Program-made: the position numbers and the translations under genes | Notes under the pieces: model-generated | Seen by the model: only the letters and a program-made list of their open reading frames with translations | Told to the model about the DNA's origin: nothing | Databases searched by the model: none | In this document: piece by piece, positions 12,501-23,890 of the stretch | How positions within the stretch are numbered: position 1 is the first letter of the stretch | How the letters are laid out: the number at the start of each line of letters is the position of its first letter | Source: Acytostelium subglobosum LB1 | Lineage: Eukaryota > Evosea > Eumycetozoa > Acytosteliales > Acytosteliaceae | Direction: 5' to 3' | Assembly: GCF_000787575.1 (NCBI RefSeq) | Contig: NW_012236513.1 | Span: forward strand, 62,001-126,000 | DNA: 64,000 bases

Positions 12501-13337
12501 AACAAACGCAACAATTACAACAACAACAATATAACAAACAAGGTGTGATGTGTTATATCGATGGTGTCTGACAAGACGAGTCGTTTGTTCATCATCAAGC
12601 TTTACAACCGGAAGGCAACGGACCTGGGTTGGGCGAGACTAGACACGGGAGGAGGGACAGGGGGGAGGGAGCTTTGATGGACACGTACTCGCCTGCCAAA
12701 CGACACCAATCAATTGGTAACAACAATCACAAACAACTGGAATGTGTACAATAACAACAACAACAAGCTACTAACAACATACGACTAGGATGGCAAGTGC
12801 CAGGTTGGTCACGTTAGGGGGGTTGCTCAATGGTTGCCAGCACAAAAAGAAGACGATAACGCCTACCCACAGGACACTACAAAAGCCTCCAAACACATAA
12901 AACAGCAGCTTCTTCACATAGTTGGGACGATGGTGATCAAACACGTTGGCGCCATTGGCCTTGAAACGGATGGCGCACTCTGGGGTGGCCAGACCATGGG
13001 TGGCGTTCGTGTTGAGACGTCGGGTCAGCTCGTCCTCGCCCAGCAGGTGGTAGTCCAGGCTGGCAAAGAACGACGAGTCGCTGCTGCTGTTTGTGGAATC
13101 AGTGTCGGAGGAGGTAGCGCTCGGATGAGCGGTGGGGACAGGGTGAGTGGGTGCGTTATAAAGCACGGCAGCTGGCGTGGTGTGGGAGGCGGCCAAGGCC
13201 TTGGAGTCATGGCTCATGAACTGGAACTCAGCGGGGAAGCTGCGGTCGAGGTCGGACAGTGCGGCACCGTTGCGATCCAGGACCGCAGCGTTATCCTGCG
13301 TTTTAATATCAAGTTGGATGTCGGAGTCAATATCCAT
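9525..13337 (-). CDS. P-type cation-transporting ATPase, Na+/K+-ATPase-like (type IIC)
   Basis: Two exons, 13337-12783 and 12266-9525, joined in phase 0 in the second transmembrane helix; 1098 aa. The N-terminal exon has an acidic Ser-rich leader and the cation ATPase N-domain (LTRRLNTNATHGLATPECA), then TM1-2. Exon 2 has LTGEN, PEGM in TM4, the phosphorylation site ICSDKTGTLTQNKM (about residue 430), MVTGD and GDGVNDAPALKAADVGVAV, then TM5-10. It should move cations across the plasma or a vacuolar membrane using ATP. TGES is TGEN here. TM6 reads ICCFTDVFP where animal Na,K-ATPases have IDLGTDMVP, so the second Asp is kept and the first is Cys. Transport specificity is therefore unclear. Codons are strongly C/G-ending, suggesting high expression. 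The 516-bp intron is the longest coding intron here. Confidence 0.93.
12647..12669 (+). other. Canonical G-quadruplex motif within the ATPase intron
   Basis: Four G-runs of at least three (12647-12649, 12654-12656, 12660-12665, 12667-12669) with loops of 4, 3 and 1 bases lie on the plus strand, which is the template strand for this gene. The same intron has a long pyrimidine tract (sense strand, around 12290-12360) ahead of its CAG acceptor, unlike the other introns. Confidence 0.7.
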
Positions 13338-15043
13338 AGTTGGTTTGGATTGTATGTGGCCGACGCGGAACGTAGGAAGCTGGAGAGAGAAAAGAGAGAG
13401 AGAACTTTGTAGAGATAAAGAACCAAAGAGATATGATTTGAATGGAAATGATTGGAGTGCTTGGATATGTTATAGGTCACGTAAATGCTCATGAGTTGAG
13501 TTAGGATGCCCGGGCATTTATATCGAACGAGTTGATGTTGTGTTTGAGAAGGAAACAAACAACGCGCATCTGTTGTTGATGTTGGATATCTGATTGTTTG
13601 ATTTGAAACCCACCCATCCATTCATGTATGGAGTGTAGTCGCCACATTTCATCAGAACAAGGACTGTTACATGTTTGGTCATTAGAGTCAGTTGACAGAC
13701 GAGGCGAGATGAATGGATGGTGGCAAGTGGTGGCGCGCTTTGATCAGAGGGTGTGCGTGTGGGGGTGTGGAAGTGGGAATTGTCACCCCTAATATGCACT
13801 CACATGAATGACCTTCGCTTTGATGAATAGTCTGAATGTCTGAGGTGCAGGCACAAATAAATCAAAAAAAAACAAAGAGGTAACATAACGGCCAGGTCCG
13901 ACATTATCGGGATGGATGGATTGATGGAAACTGTACAGAACTGTGTTGTGTACTTGTACAACTTAATTCGTCTCGTTAATTAATAATCAAATATTTATTT
14001 TTAATTTTATTTCCGTTAGTTCTAAGGGTTTGTTGGACCGACTGAGCGATTGACTTTGGCATAGATACTTCAATCCACAGAGTCAACCAGGTCTGGTTGT
14101 TGGTGTTATGTTTATTTGGATTAATGATATAATACAACTCTGGAACACGTAGCAAAGGCATGCCCTAGATACCCATCCTCAATCATTTATCAATTCATTC
14201 AATCGTAAATCGTGATGGTGGGCCACAAGTGCAAACGATAATATCAAATGGCTCAAGCCCGACAATGGTGTAGTTTGAGTGCACTCTTTAGTCGGTCATC
14301 ATTGTTCATACCAATTAGCCAGCAAACTACCGACTGGCTAACAGACCAAACAGGATTTGTTCATTCATTCAATTATTCAATCATTCTTGATGTCAATAGT
14401 TATGCGTGTTTGATGTATCTGTAGATGATCGTGTTGCATTGACTTGATTATGTGAGGTTCGCGAGCCAAAGGCAGGAATGAATCAAGGTTAATTATTATA
14501 AGCATCGCCTTCATCCATTCATGTAATAACATTCAAAGTTAACTTTTTTGACAGTATATTTATTTTTATCACACCACCATCAAACAGTGAGTTGTTGTGA
14601 ATGGATTGGATTGGCCCTCCACTCGTGACAAGATCCAACAGGGTAATCCTTCACATCAATCATAAATCAGTCAATCAACTAGTGTTCTGTTCTTCTTCTT
14701 GTCTTGGTAATCAATTCCCTTTCATATTCATACAGATAACAGATAGTCAGTGTAATAGTAATAATTAACACATTCAACATTCACAATTACAACTACTACT
14801 ACAAACTCATCAAATCAAGTAAGTGAATCAAACAGGTTGAGGTTGAGTGAGTGACAATGAATGAATAGATGAATGGATGAATGGATGATGCCCAAAAGGG
14901 GTCAATGAAGACATTCACACAACTCATCCCATTACCATTGTGTTACATCCAAACACACAACACTAACATCTTATTACTATTTGTAGACATTTAGATTGTA
15001 CATACATACACATACATACCATTTAATATAATATAATATAATA
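13338..15043. other. 1.7 kb divergent intergenic region (ATPase / Rac)
   Basis: No coding sequence is supported. It holds the 5' flanks of both genes, AT-rich stretches around 13970-14010, and TGAA/ATTC tetranucleotide arrays near 14860-14890. A noncoding 5' exon for the Rac gene is possible: GTAAGT occurs at 14820-14825 after oligo-CTAC sequence, and TAG occurs just before 14987. This is unproven. Confidence 0.4.
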
Positions 15044-15886
15044 ATGTCAACTACTGAAGCTGCTGTAGGTTATTGGAAATGAACAATGTGAACAGAGACA
15101 GAGATGGACAACAACAGATACTTACACAACAGATAAATGAATGAATGAATGAATTGAATGATATAGGATGCTGGAGCAACACGTGTCAAGTTGGTCGTCG
15201 TCGGTGATGGAGCCGTCGGAAAGACTTGTCTGTTGATTAGTTACGCTCATAATGAGTTCCCAACTGACTACGTGCCAACTGTATTCGAGAACTACACAGC
15301 GACTCGCAAGAGAAATGGAGACGACATAAAGATACATCTATGGGATACCGCTGGTCAGGAGGAGTACGATCGTCTCCGTCCACTGTCCTACCCAGGCGCC
15401 GATGTCGTCCTGCTCTGTTTCTCAACAATCAGCCAAGCATCATACGAGGCCATCAGAGACAGAGTAAGTTATCCTTAGTGACGAGGTAGAAGACGAATGA
15501 CTGATTGACTGACTGAACAATCACCTCCATCATAACAGTGGGCACCAGAGGTCAACCATTATATACCAGACGTTCCACTCATCTTGGTAGGCACCAAGAC
15601 TGATCTGAGGGAGGCTCAGCACCCTGATCCAAACTCTGGCAAGTTCGAGCCAGTCACTGCAGACATGGGTACATCGATGGCCAAACAGATTGGAGCACCA
15701 TTTTATTTAGAGGTATCGGCCAAGACTCGCACCGGTCTGGAGGAGGTGTTCAACACCGCCATTGATCAAGTGCTCAAATCACGAGGCGACACCAAGGTGG
15801 ACACTGCCAATGCTCCAGGTGCTGTTCCAACCGATAAGAAGGACAAGGCTGGCAAGAAGAAGAAGAGTGGATGTCTCATTCTATAA
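15044..15886 (+). CDS. Rac/Rho-family small GTPase (RacE-like)
   Basis: Three exons, 15044-15064, 15167-15463 and 15539-15886; 221 aa. It shows the P-loop GDGAVGKT, switch [27 protein letters not shown], the guanine-specificity TKTD (Rho/Rac TKxD type) and the SAK motif. A polybasic tail ([12 protein letters not shown]) precedes a CLIL CAAX box, so the C-terminus should be geranylgeranylated and membrane bound. The insert region with [17 protein letters not shown] resembles D. discoideum RacE, a cytokinesis and cortex regulator, more than Rac1, but I could not compare the families. The first coding exon is only seven codons, separated by a 102-bp intron. The start is the only ATG in frame with that leader. 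Confidence 0.95.
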
Positions 15887-16175
15887 GGATACTTATTATC
15901 TATCAATCAATCATTCATCCAGTTACTATAACATAATCATCTAATTATTTAAAACAATCCACCTCATCATTCCTCCTTTATCCATTCATTTCCTTTCCTT
16001 TCCTTCATCTGTGAAGGTGCAAGCAAGACTACGATAAATAACATCCATCAACAATCATTGTTGATTGAGAGAAGTAAACAATTAATTGGATCAGATTCAT
16101 TTTGTTTGACAAGACGAAGGAGGAGTTCATTCACATGTACACGTTGAGATAGAGATAGCAAGATAGATAAAGATA

Positions 16176-17092
16176 ATGATGAGTATTATTACAATACCAG
16201 GTCGTTTCGACTTGGTCAATTCCAAGTTTGAGTTCATCGACCGTGATCAGTTGACAAAGAACATTGACGAGTCAAAGAAACAACAGTTGACAACTTATCA
16301 TGTATGATTAATTGAATATAACCATCTTTTAGCCGATCTATCACTAACTCACTCGCTCAATCAATCAATCAACCAATCAATAAGATACTAGACATCTCTG
16401 GCAACTTCATAAATCGTATTGATTTAGACTCGATAACATATTACTTCCCTCACATCTCTGAGCTATACCTTATAAACAATGAGCTGAAGGACATACCAGC
16501 CGAGATCAACAGGCTGATACACCTCAAGAAGCTATATCTTTCAAAGAACAAGTTGACAAGTGTAAGGGACATAACATTCTCTGTGGACATTCATCCATCA
16601 CATGCTCACTCGCTCATTCATTCATTTATTCATCCTTAGATAACCAACATCGATCAGTTGGTCAACTTGGAACTGCTTGACTTGCGAGCCAATCGAATAA
16701 CTAACTGCAATGGAATGTCAACTAACATCAAGTTGAACTAGTATGTTGTCAAGTCGCCAAAAGGTCGCGCTACAACCATAGCTAACAATCCAACTCCTAC
16801 CAACTCAAGTCTATCACTATCCAACAACCTTATAACAGATCTTACAACGATGCCATCACTGGAAGGTTTAGAGTCATTGTTCTTATTCTCCAACAAGTTG
16901 GACAATCTGGAGGAAACATTCTCAATCTTGAAACAGCGCACGCCAGCTCTAAAGAAACTACTGCTCGAGTGCAATCCAGCGACGCCACTTAATCGATCAC
17001 CACAACAGAATCAACTATATCGCCAGCTTGCCAAAGAGAAGTTGGCGCAGCTGGTAACGCTGGATTGGAAGCCAGCAGCCGTCAAGCAATAA
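16176..17092 (+). CDS. Small leucine-rich-repeat protein
   Basis: Four exons, 16176-16301, 16385-16561, 16640-16740 and 16810-17092; 228 aa. At least five LRRs of the SDS22/LRRC type are visible (LDISGNFINRID, LYLINNELKDIPAEI, LYLSKNKLTS, LDLRANRITNC, LSLSNNLITDL, LFLFSNKLDNLEE), followed by a cap with PLNRSPQQNQLYRQ. It is probably a cytosolic or nuclear protein-binding scaffold. Two of its three 3' splice sites must be AAG rather than CAG or TAG (ending at 16384 and 16809) to join the repeats in frame. Its stop codon lies 11 bp from the stop of the convergent dehydrogenase gene, so the 3' UTRs must overlap. Partner unknown. Confidence 0.85.
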
Positions 17093-17103
17093 TAAATGTA
17101 CAT

Positions 17104-18260
17104 TTACTTGTCTCGCAGCTCATCCATGCCTTCGGCAAAGGTGATCACATTGCGATAGGCAAGCTTAGTACGTGCCTTCTTGTCGTTGATGGTGAAGCTC
17201 TTGGAGCAGTAAATGACGCCAGTCTTGGTGAGGATGGGCAGGCCCTTGAGTCGGAACACGCGCCACACCAGTGCCATGATCCACACCATCGCCCACGCCA
17301 GCCACACTGGTAGCGTCATGTGAAGCTTCCACGCGGCCACACCCATCTTTATGAAGCGTTGTGTGAAGAATGGACGCAGCTTGACGGGTTCGCCGTCTGT
17401 CAGATGGAAGATGTCACCATTGTCGCCCTTTTGTCCAGCCAGCACGATGCCCGCAGCAGCATTCCTAACGTGAACGATCGACAGCTTGTTGTTGCCACTG
17501 CCAATCCAGAACCAGCTGAGTCTGTTTGCCATCTGTGTGAGCTGCGTCAAGACATTGTCGCCCTTGCCCCATACAAGAGGTAGGCGTACTATCATTGCTC
17601 GCATATTATGTTGTTGTTGTTGGTTGCATTGCTCAAGAATGTAGTTCTCTGCCTTTGCCTTTGACTCGTTGTACCATCCAAGCTGTTCGAGAGGTGGCAA
17701 AGGCATGTCCTCTGTCGCATCGATCACATCTTTGCCATCCATCAACACGCCCTCTGTGCTGATGAACACAAAGGACTCGACCTTGTTAGTTCTTGATGCC
17801 TGTGAGGGTGCGCGAGTGAGTGTCTGGTCGCTGTTGTCTGATCACATCGTCTTGCCATGTCAATCATACATTGTATATCAGTTGAGTCGCTGTGATGTTA
17901 TCTTTATACAGGTCTTGGACACTTGATGCGTTGGTCTCTAACTTGGCTGCACAGTGTATCACCATTACACAACCCTCTGTCGCTTGTTCAAGCTGTGCTT
18001 CATCAAGCATTGAACAACGTGTTGGAGTACCACCCGCTGCCGTTATAGTTTTGTCCGACTCTGCAGACCTACTCAAAGCCTTGACACGGTAGCCATTGGC
18101 AACAAGTTCACGAATAATGTATTGACCAACGAATCCACTACCGCCTGTTGATCGATTGATTGAATGATTGAGTAAGTGTGCAACGTTCAGTGATGGAGTG
18201 AGGTGATCAGATGTACATACCAGTCAAGAAGACATATTTGCTTCGATTATGTATCTCCAT
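17104..18260 (-). CDS. NAD(P)-dependent 3-beta-HSD/epimerase-type SDR, membrane anchored
   Basis: Three exons on the minus strand, 18260-18221, 18144-17870 and 17799-17104; 336 aa. The Rossmann nucleotide-binding motif TGGSGFVG sits at residues 13-20, split by the first intron. A VIHCAAKLE block follows, then the catalytic YxxxK as WYNESKAKAENY, and the substrate-side IVHVRNAAAGIVLA. These place it in the extended SDR group with 3-beta-hydroxysteroid dehydrogenases and sterol C4-decarboxylases. A hydrophobic segment near the C-terminus (LPVWLAWAMVWIMALVWR) suggests membrane association, as in sterol enzymes of the ER. The final part resembles the FTINDKKARTKLAY motif (KA...LGY) of these enzymes. 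Substrate not determinable. Confidence 0.88.
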
Positions 18261-18433
18261 TCATTCGTTTCTAAGATCAAGAATGAAAAGGGCATGGTCC
18301 CAAGTGTTTCCACAAACTGAAGCTCGCTTCAGTCATTCATTCAGTCAATAAGATTAAGATTGATTATGGCTGTGTATTGACTTGTGGAAGGGACGAGAGG
18401 AGACAGGCCAATTCGGCATACTGTCTATCACTC

Positions 18434-20578
18434 CTATTGCACCAAGTTTATTATACACATCTTGTCGTCACTTTTACCCTCATTGCCACTGCCACTGCCA
18501 CTGATCGATGGTGATACACCAGTCGAAGAAGAAGAAGAGGATGTTGATGTCGACTCTTGTATGTTCAAATGACTGAGAAGATCACGCATCGATGGCAATG
18601 TCATCTTTGAACCAATGTTGTTGTTGTTACTCTGTTGTGAGTCTCTATCATCAAAGATGGACTCTGCTGGTTTGTTAGGTAATAACTGTGTCTTGGCTGT
18701 CATGGGATGGTCCAATGAGGATGAGGAGGAGGATAGGGAGGAAGAAGATGTAGGGGGAGGAGAGGTTATATTCGTTATCTTTGTCGTTGTCGTTGTCGTT
18801 ATCTTTGAAGGAAGTGTTGTGGATGTTGCCGCTGCTGCTGCTTGATGATGCTGATGCTGGTGTTGAGGAGAAAATGGGGGCTTATGTACATTGACACCAC
18901 TGCCGATGGAGGACATTGGCCGATCGTAGCCAATGCCACCGTGCATCATCATGGCGGTGTAGTTGTTGTTGTTGTTGTTGTTGGGGGAGGAAGTGTCATC
19001 CAACACCTGAGTTGGACGCAGCGAAGACCGTCGAGATGGCGATGGTGAGGGTGATTTCGAAACAGGGTTGTCGCCTGTTATTGGTGATAGATGGTGCTGT
19101 TGTTGTTGCTGTTGATATACATGGTGCACCAGTTGTGGTTTGGAGCCATATGAAGGCGAGTAGGGCGGGGAGGAAGATGATTGTGGTGGTGGTCCACTTG
19201 GCCACAGGAATGGCGAGGTGCCTGTCGATATTGGTGATCCCGTGACGCCAACTCCAGTTCCGGGGCCTCCACCTGGCATCTTTGGTGAGTGACTGTCCAC
19301 GCCGCTACCTCCAGATCCCTGGGCATGTGAAGGGATCTCGGGTATTGTGTCCAGGAAGGTCGTCGATGACGACGACAATGAAAGTGGTGATGATGATGGG
19401 TGAAGGCTTGGTGAGCCCCTGAATGGATTGTTCGGAGAATAGTACTGCATTTGTTGTTGTTGGTGTTGTTGTAACTGTTGCTGTTGATGTACCATATGAT
19501 GTGGGTTTTGTTGTTGTTGCTGTTGGTAGGCAATATATATATCTGGCAATGCTGGTAGTGAGTACCTTCTGTCACTGCGTGGAAACATGGGCGGGTGACC
19601 AGGGTAGGGTGGTGCCAGTGCCTGAGGATGTAATGATCCAACAACATCAGGAGGTGTGTGTGAGTGGCCGCCAATCATGATGGGAGGCGGAGGTACCGGA
19701 AGCGTCGACGATCCAGGAGGTGTCATGTGATTGGGCTGTGAGGATGCTCGACCACGACCATAAGGATGGAATGGTTTGAACATTCGTTGTTGAGTGATCT
19801 GATCAGGATGATAGTCATCATGACTGAATTGTTCCAGTCCATGTGAGCTCTGCATATTCTTCATATATATCTGTTGATGTTGTTGTTGGATGAAGTCGCT
19901 GTTGTGTTGTTCATTGATGGCGGTCGGGTGTTGTGGTCGAAGATGTGGCTGTGGCAGATGTTGAGGTGATATGTTTCCAATTGGTGATGAGTTGCCACTA
20001 ATACTGATTCCGCCACTACCAGTGCCAGAACCAGCTCCAGACCCAGTGCTAGTGCCAGTGCTTGGCTCACTGATCGAACTCTTTCTCTTTTGATTCATTT
20101 GGAATTGATGATATCCAATTATCTCCTTTTGAAGCTGTTTCGTCTGATGTGCCTTGGGATCATAGCGCCAATGTCCAACAAAGTTATTGATCGATGGTGC
20201 TGAGTTTCGACGCCTCTTGCTGTTGAACTTGGTGGGCTCACCACCACCGCCTTCATCTTCATCTATGAGTGGTTCCTGTTGTGAAGCGTCTGGCGAAGAC
20301 TCCGACTCTCCAGAGTTGCCACTGATACTGCCATCGACTGGTTGTAATAGTCGCTGTGAGGGATTGGCCTGGTGGACCTTGGGAGGGTGCGAAGGTTTGA
20401 ACTTCCAGTGCTGGACATATGATAACTTCTTTGACTTGGCCTCCCTCTTTGCAACTGCTGCCGGTTTGCCTGGTGATGAGGATGACGATGACGAAGAGGT
20501 ATTTGATGAAGTGTTGGCCTGTGATTTGTTGTTGTTGTCCTGAGACAGGTCATCCATCTTGCCAGATTGGTAGTCCAT
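18434..20578 (-). CDS. 714-aa low-complexity protein with repeated HW motifs and basophilic kinase sites
   Basis: A single exon on the minus strand, rich in Ser, Gln, His and Pro. I do not recognise the family. Near the N-terminus two related segments occur about 75 residues apart: YVQHWKFKPSHPP and FVGHWRYDPKAHQ; a looser relative, MFKPFHPYGRG, follows later. At least four basic-directed Ser sites are visible: RRRNSAPS, QKRKSSISEP, DRRYSLPAL and SRRSSLRP. Two of them (RRNSAP and RRYSLP) fit the 14-3-3 RxxSxP consensus. The conserved-looking islands lie between Gln/His/Asn runs, suggesting a regulated scaffold or transcription-related protein. The ATG at 20578 is the first in frame; a second Met lies seven codons further in. 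Confidence 0.8.
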   Translation of the reverse strand: MDYQSGKMDDLSQDNNNKSQANTSSNTSSSSSSSSPGKPAAVAKREAKSKKLSYVQHWKFKPSHPPKVHQANPSQRLLQPVDGSISGNSGESESSPDASQQEPLIDEDEGGGGEPTKFNSKRRRNSAPSINNFVGHWRYDPKAHQTKQLQKEIIGYHQFQMNQKRKSSISEPSTGTSTGSGAGSGTGSGGISISGNSSPIGNISPQHLPQPHLRPQHPTAINEQHNSDFIQQQHQQIYMKNMQSSHGLEQFSHDDYHPDQITQQRMFKPFHPYGRGRASSQPNHMTPPGSSTLPVPPPPIMIGGHSHTPPDVVGSLHPQALAPPYPGHPPMFPRSDRRYSLPALPDIYIAYQQQQQQNPHHMVHQQQQLQQHQQQQMQYYSPNNPFRGSPSLHPSSSPLSLSSSSTTFLDTIPEIPSHAQGSGGSGVDSHSPKMPGGGPGTGVGVTGSPISTGTSPFLWPSGPPPQSSSSPPYSPSYGSKPQLVHHVYQQQQQQHHLSPITGDNPVSKSPSPSPSRRSSLRPTQVLDDTSSPNNNNNNNYTAMMMHGGIGYDRPMSSIGSGVNVHKPPFSPQHQHQHHQAAAAATSTTLPSKITTTTTTKITNITSPPPTSSSSLSSSSSSLDHPMTAKTQLLPNKPAESIFDDRDSQQSNNNNIGSKMTLPSMRDLLSHLNIQESTSTSSSSSSTGVSPSISGSGSGNEGKSDDKMCIINLVQ

Positions 20579-23500
20579 GTTGGACCTTATATAATGTTAT
20601 ATATTATAATTTGTTTGATTGATTGATGATGTAGTTGATTGATTGTTTGATATAATGATGAGTTAAGTGATTAAAGGATGTTAAGAGAGTGTGTTGGAGT
20701 GATGGTCCTTCCTTTGAATATATCCGTTGGAATGGAGAGAGCCTAGTGATGTGGTGGAGGCCCTATTCTACAAACACCAAAGATTGATAACTTTAGATTA
20801 GATTAGATTATGGGTTTGAAATGCAAAGATTTGATGATTGGACTGATTGATTGATTGTCTCTGAGGTGGCACAGTCCAATGAATTGTAAATGATTGGTTG
20901 CTTAAAAGATTGATTGTCGGGGAAGGTCGTGTATGTCGGGGGGAGGCGTAGGTAGGAAGGGGGAAGGGGTTCGATTATATATCTTGATTGATTGATTGAT
21001 TGAATTGGTGTGTGTGAGTTGTGAATGTCGCGCGATGAACTATCTAATCCAATCTTTGAACTTCTCTCTGTCACTTTATACATATAAATAAATATTAATT
21101 TTCTGGTTGGCCTATTAATAAATAAATAATAATATTATGGATGCATTAGTAAAGTGTTCGATCAATCTACTACGACTACATTGGTGGATAATTAATTGAT
21201 TGATTGAACGAATGAATGAATGAATTAATGAACGACGGTTGTTCGAGCTCAGATATGATTGATTGATTGATGATGATGTTATCTATGTATGTATGGATCA
21301 TTAAATATACCAAGTTTAGTTAAAGAAAAGGGTAGGTAACAACATATTTGGCTTGGATTGGATTGTGAGTTGTGACTGTTACTGGAGGTTGGTCGAGATG
21401 GACGGATGGATAGTTGGATGGATAGATGTGTTTGATGGATGAATGATGGCAGAAATTGCGAAGTATTGTGTGTGTGTGTGTGTGTGTTCATGGCAGCAAA
21501 GGGCAAGGTGTACCATGCCTAGAGGGAGTTGTTGGCCCTCTACATCTATGTGTCTGTGAGTGTGTGCCTTCTCCCTTCCCAACAAGAGTTACAACAACAA
21601 TAAGACTTGATTTCAACCACCATACTTATGATCCGTCGAGATTTACAAAAATGTCGGTACCCTGCACTTTGGGGGCACCTCTTCAAGCTAGACTGGTCCT
21701 TGAAGTGAAATGCATTGGGAAGGGGGTAGTGTTTGTGTGTTGGATAGGGGATAGAGAGGGAAGGGCTTGTGTGTTTGGTCATGTGTGTGATGATACAAAG
21801 AGGGAGTGTGATGATGGATGGAGTGTCTTTGATTGGTTGTGTGATGTGGTCTGTCGGGGGTTGCCCTCTGATGACGTCTTTGCGTTCTACAGGTTATGTA
21901 AATCGAATAACCATTGATTTGGCAATTCAGGTAAATTCGAGTGTAGTGTAGGGATAATGAAGGCTGACGAGAGGGACTGGTCTTACCTCAAAGTATAAAG
22001 TTCAGATAAGACAATTAGACACAAAGTAGTGATTGAAAGATGTGAATCCAAATGAGTAAGAACTTGACTGATTGATTGATTGAATGAAGACTACGTGGTA
22101 CGAATATGGAGAAAGAGATATGTGTCGGTCTTGACTGAATGGGATAAAGTTGCCAAATGTGGAACAAAGAAATGACCTTGACGTCTCTGCCTTTTGAATC
22201 AAGATTTGATATTGGGTTCCGGAAACACACATCGTCGTCGTATCACTCATTCATTGAAGAGATTGGATGAATGGGCTTGCCCTCTATCATGGGCTTCTAC
22301 CTGTTTTTTCCCTGACAATCAATGATCGATCGTGCTTCGTGAAGTTGGAGAATCGCAATATTCGAATCGACAAAGTGGTGTGTGTGTTGGGAAGGTGGAT
22401 TTGGGATTGGTCCTTACTTTGGATCACGTGATCGGTTATCTTCTTCGTGTCTGTGTGATTGATTTATCTCTAATTATTATTATTGTTGGTTGATGGAAGG
22501 AGAATGTAGAGGGGGGAAAATGATTATAAATGAAACGAAAAGACGAGTGTAGTGTGGTCCAGGTTTAGGATAATAATGACTGAGTGACTGAATGAAAGGT
22601 GGATGACTATGACCTATGATGGATGGATGGATGGATGGAGGTGTGATGATCAGTTAATCATCAATCAGACAGAGAAGAACAAGAAGAAGAGGTAGTGTGG
22701 AGGAGAGGGGAGTCTATGAGATGGACAACAACGGATCATCACAATCATCATCATCATCGTAACATTTGTGATATATTTGGTACAACCACTTCGTAAACAT
22801 TAGACTGGCCTACTCGTATACCTCGGGTAGGCTTGGAGGGTCGTCCGGTGGTTGGTGGTCCTCATCGAGAAATCATTATTATGATCATGGACATACAACA
22901 TGTGAAGGACACGGTCCTCTCCTTGCCTGTCTAATTCATTCATTGTTGTGATCAGAGTAGAGAGAAGTATATTTCAAAGTTCAAAGTGAGCGGGAGAGAG
23001 CAAGGCCCAAGGACCAGTCAGGTGCCTATTACTGATTTGGGGTACCCCATTATCAATGTTGGACCACACACCAAACAAGGTTTTTTTTTACGCAGGCGAT
23101 CAAATCAATAACTAGTTTGATGAAGCTAAAATTGGATCCTACCCAATCAATCACATTGTCAGCTCCCCTCTTTAGACTACGGTGTGAGTGTGTATGGTAC
23201 CCATTACATTAATTAAGAAAACTAGTATTATTAGGAGCCACATCCAGCCTTATCTTGGTCCTTTTGGATTCATCGATGCCTTTGAAATGGATCGCCTTTG
23301 CCCTCTTCCCTTTCTTTATTTCAATCATTGATTCGTGTGACGTGTGTCCGGTGGCGTAACTTTGCTTCACCATTGCGCAACACCCGTGTCAATTACACTG
23401 TCTATTGCGCAAGTCAATGAACTAGTCGACCGAGTGTGCCAGGGGGAGGATGAAGGCATGCCCTGCCAACAACAATCCAACCTGACTGGTCATTCGTGAA

Positions 23501-23890
23501 AGTACACATACACATAAATCCCCCTGTCGTTTAATACAACCTAATCCGACCTCTGGACTTTGTAGACGAGAGACGACTCGTGGGTCGCAAAGATAGTTCT
23601 AGAGCCAAAGGCCCTACCTCGCTTTCCAGATCAGGTAACTTGGCCCGTTCGCATGGAACCATCGACCCAACCCAGGCGTCCCATCATCCAGCCACAATAG
23701 AAGCCATTGGCAATTTGGTTTGCCTAGGAAGTGATGGCGCAGTGGCTGTGTCCACAGTGCCAATGGAAGGTGAAGGTGAGTGTGACGACATTGTGAAGTG
23801 AACACTTGCCAAGTTGATGAATAGTTTATTGAACATGATCCATCCATTCATCAATTCATACATTCATCCAAACCAATTATTCATTCGGTC
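20579..23890. other. 3.3 kb intergenic region without a supported gene
   Basis: The largest spacer in the window. It holds ATTG/GATT tetranucleotide arrays (for example 20984-21003, 21258-21272, 22067-22083), a (GT)n run near 21467-21487, GGAT repeats near 22619-22640, and a G-rich patch at 20925-20970. It also has a 12-bp perfect palindrome GATCACGTGATC (22422-22433) with an E-box core. Open frames here (for example 21456-21917 plus) are Cys/Val-rich readings of repeats and look non-coding. It probably contains the long 5' regions of the 18434-20578 gene and possibly a noncoding transcript. Confidence 0.5.

Noticed and set aside
20925-20970. G-rich patch as a G-quadruplex
   Set aside because: G-runs are present but loops of 14-15 bases make it a weak candidate compared with 12647-12669.
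21456-21917. 153-codon plus-strand open frame in the 3.3 kb spacer
   Set aside because: It begins in a (GT)n run and reads Val-Cys repeats; no domain, no splice context, and composition unlike the real genes.
23580-23801. 73-codon plus-strand frame with mixed composition
   Set aside because: No recognisable motif, no promoter-like AT tract, and no continuing exon found.
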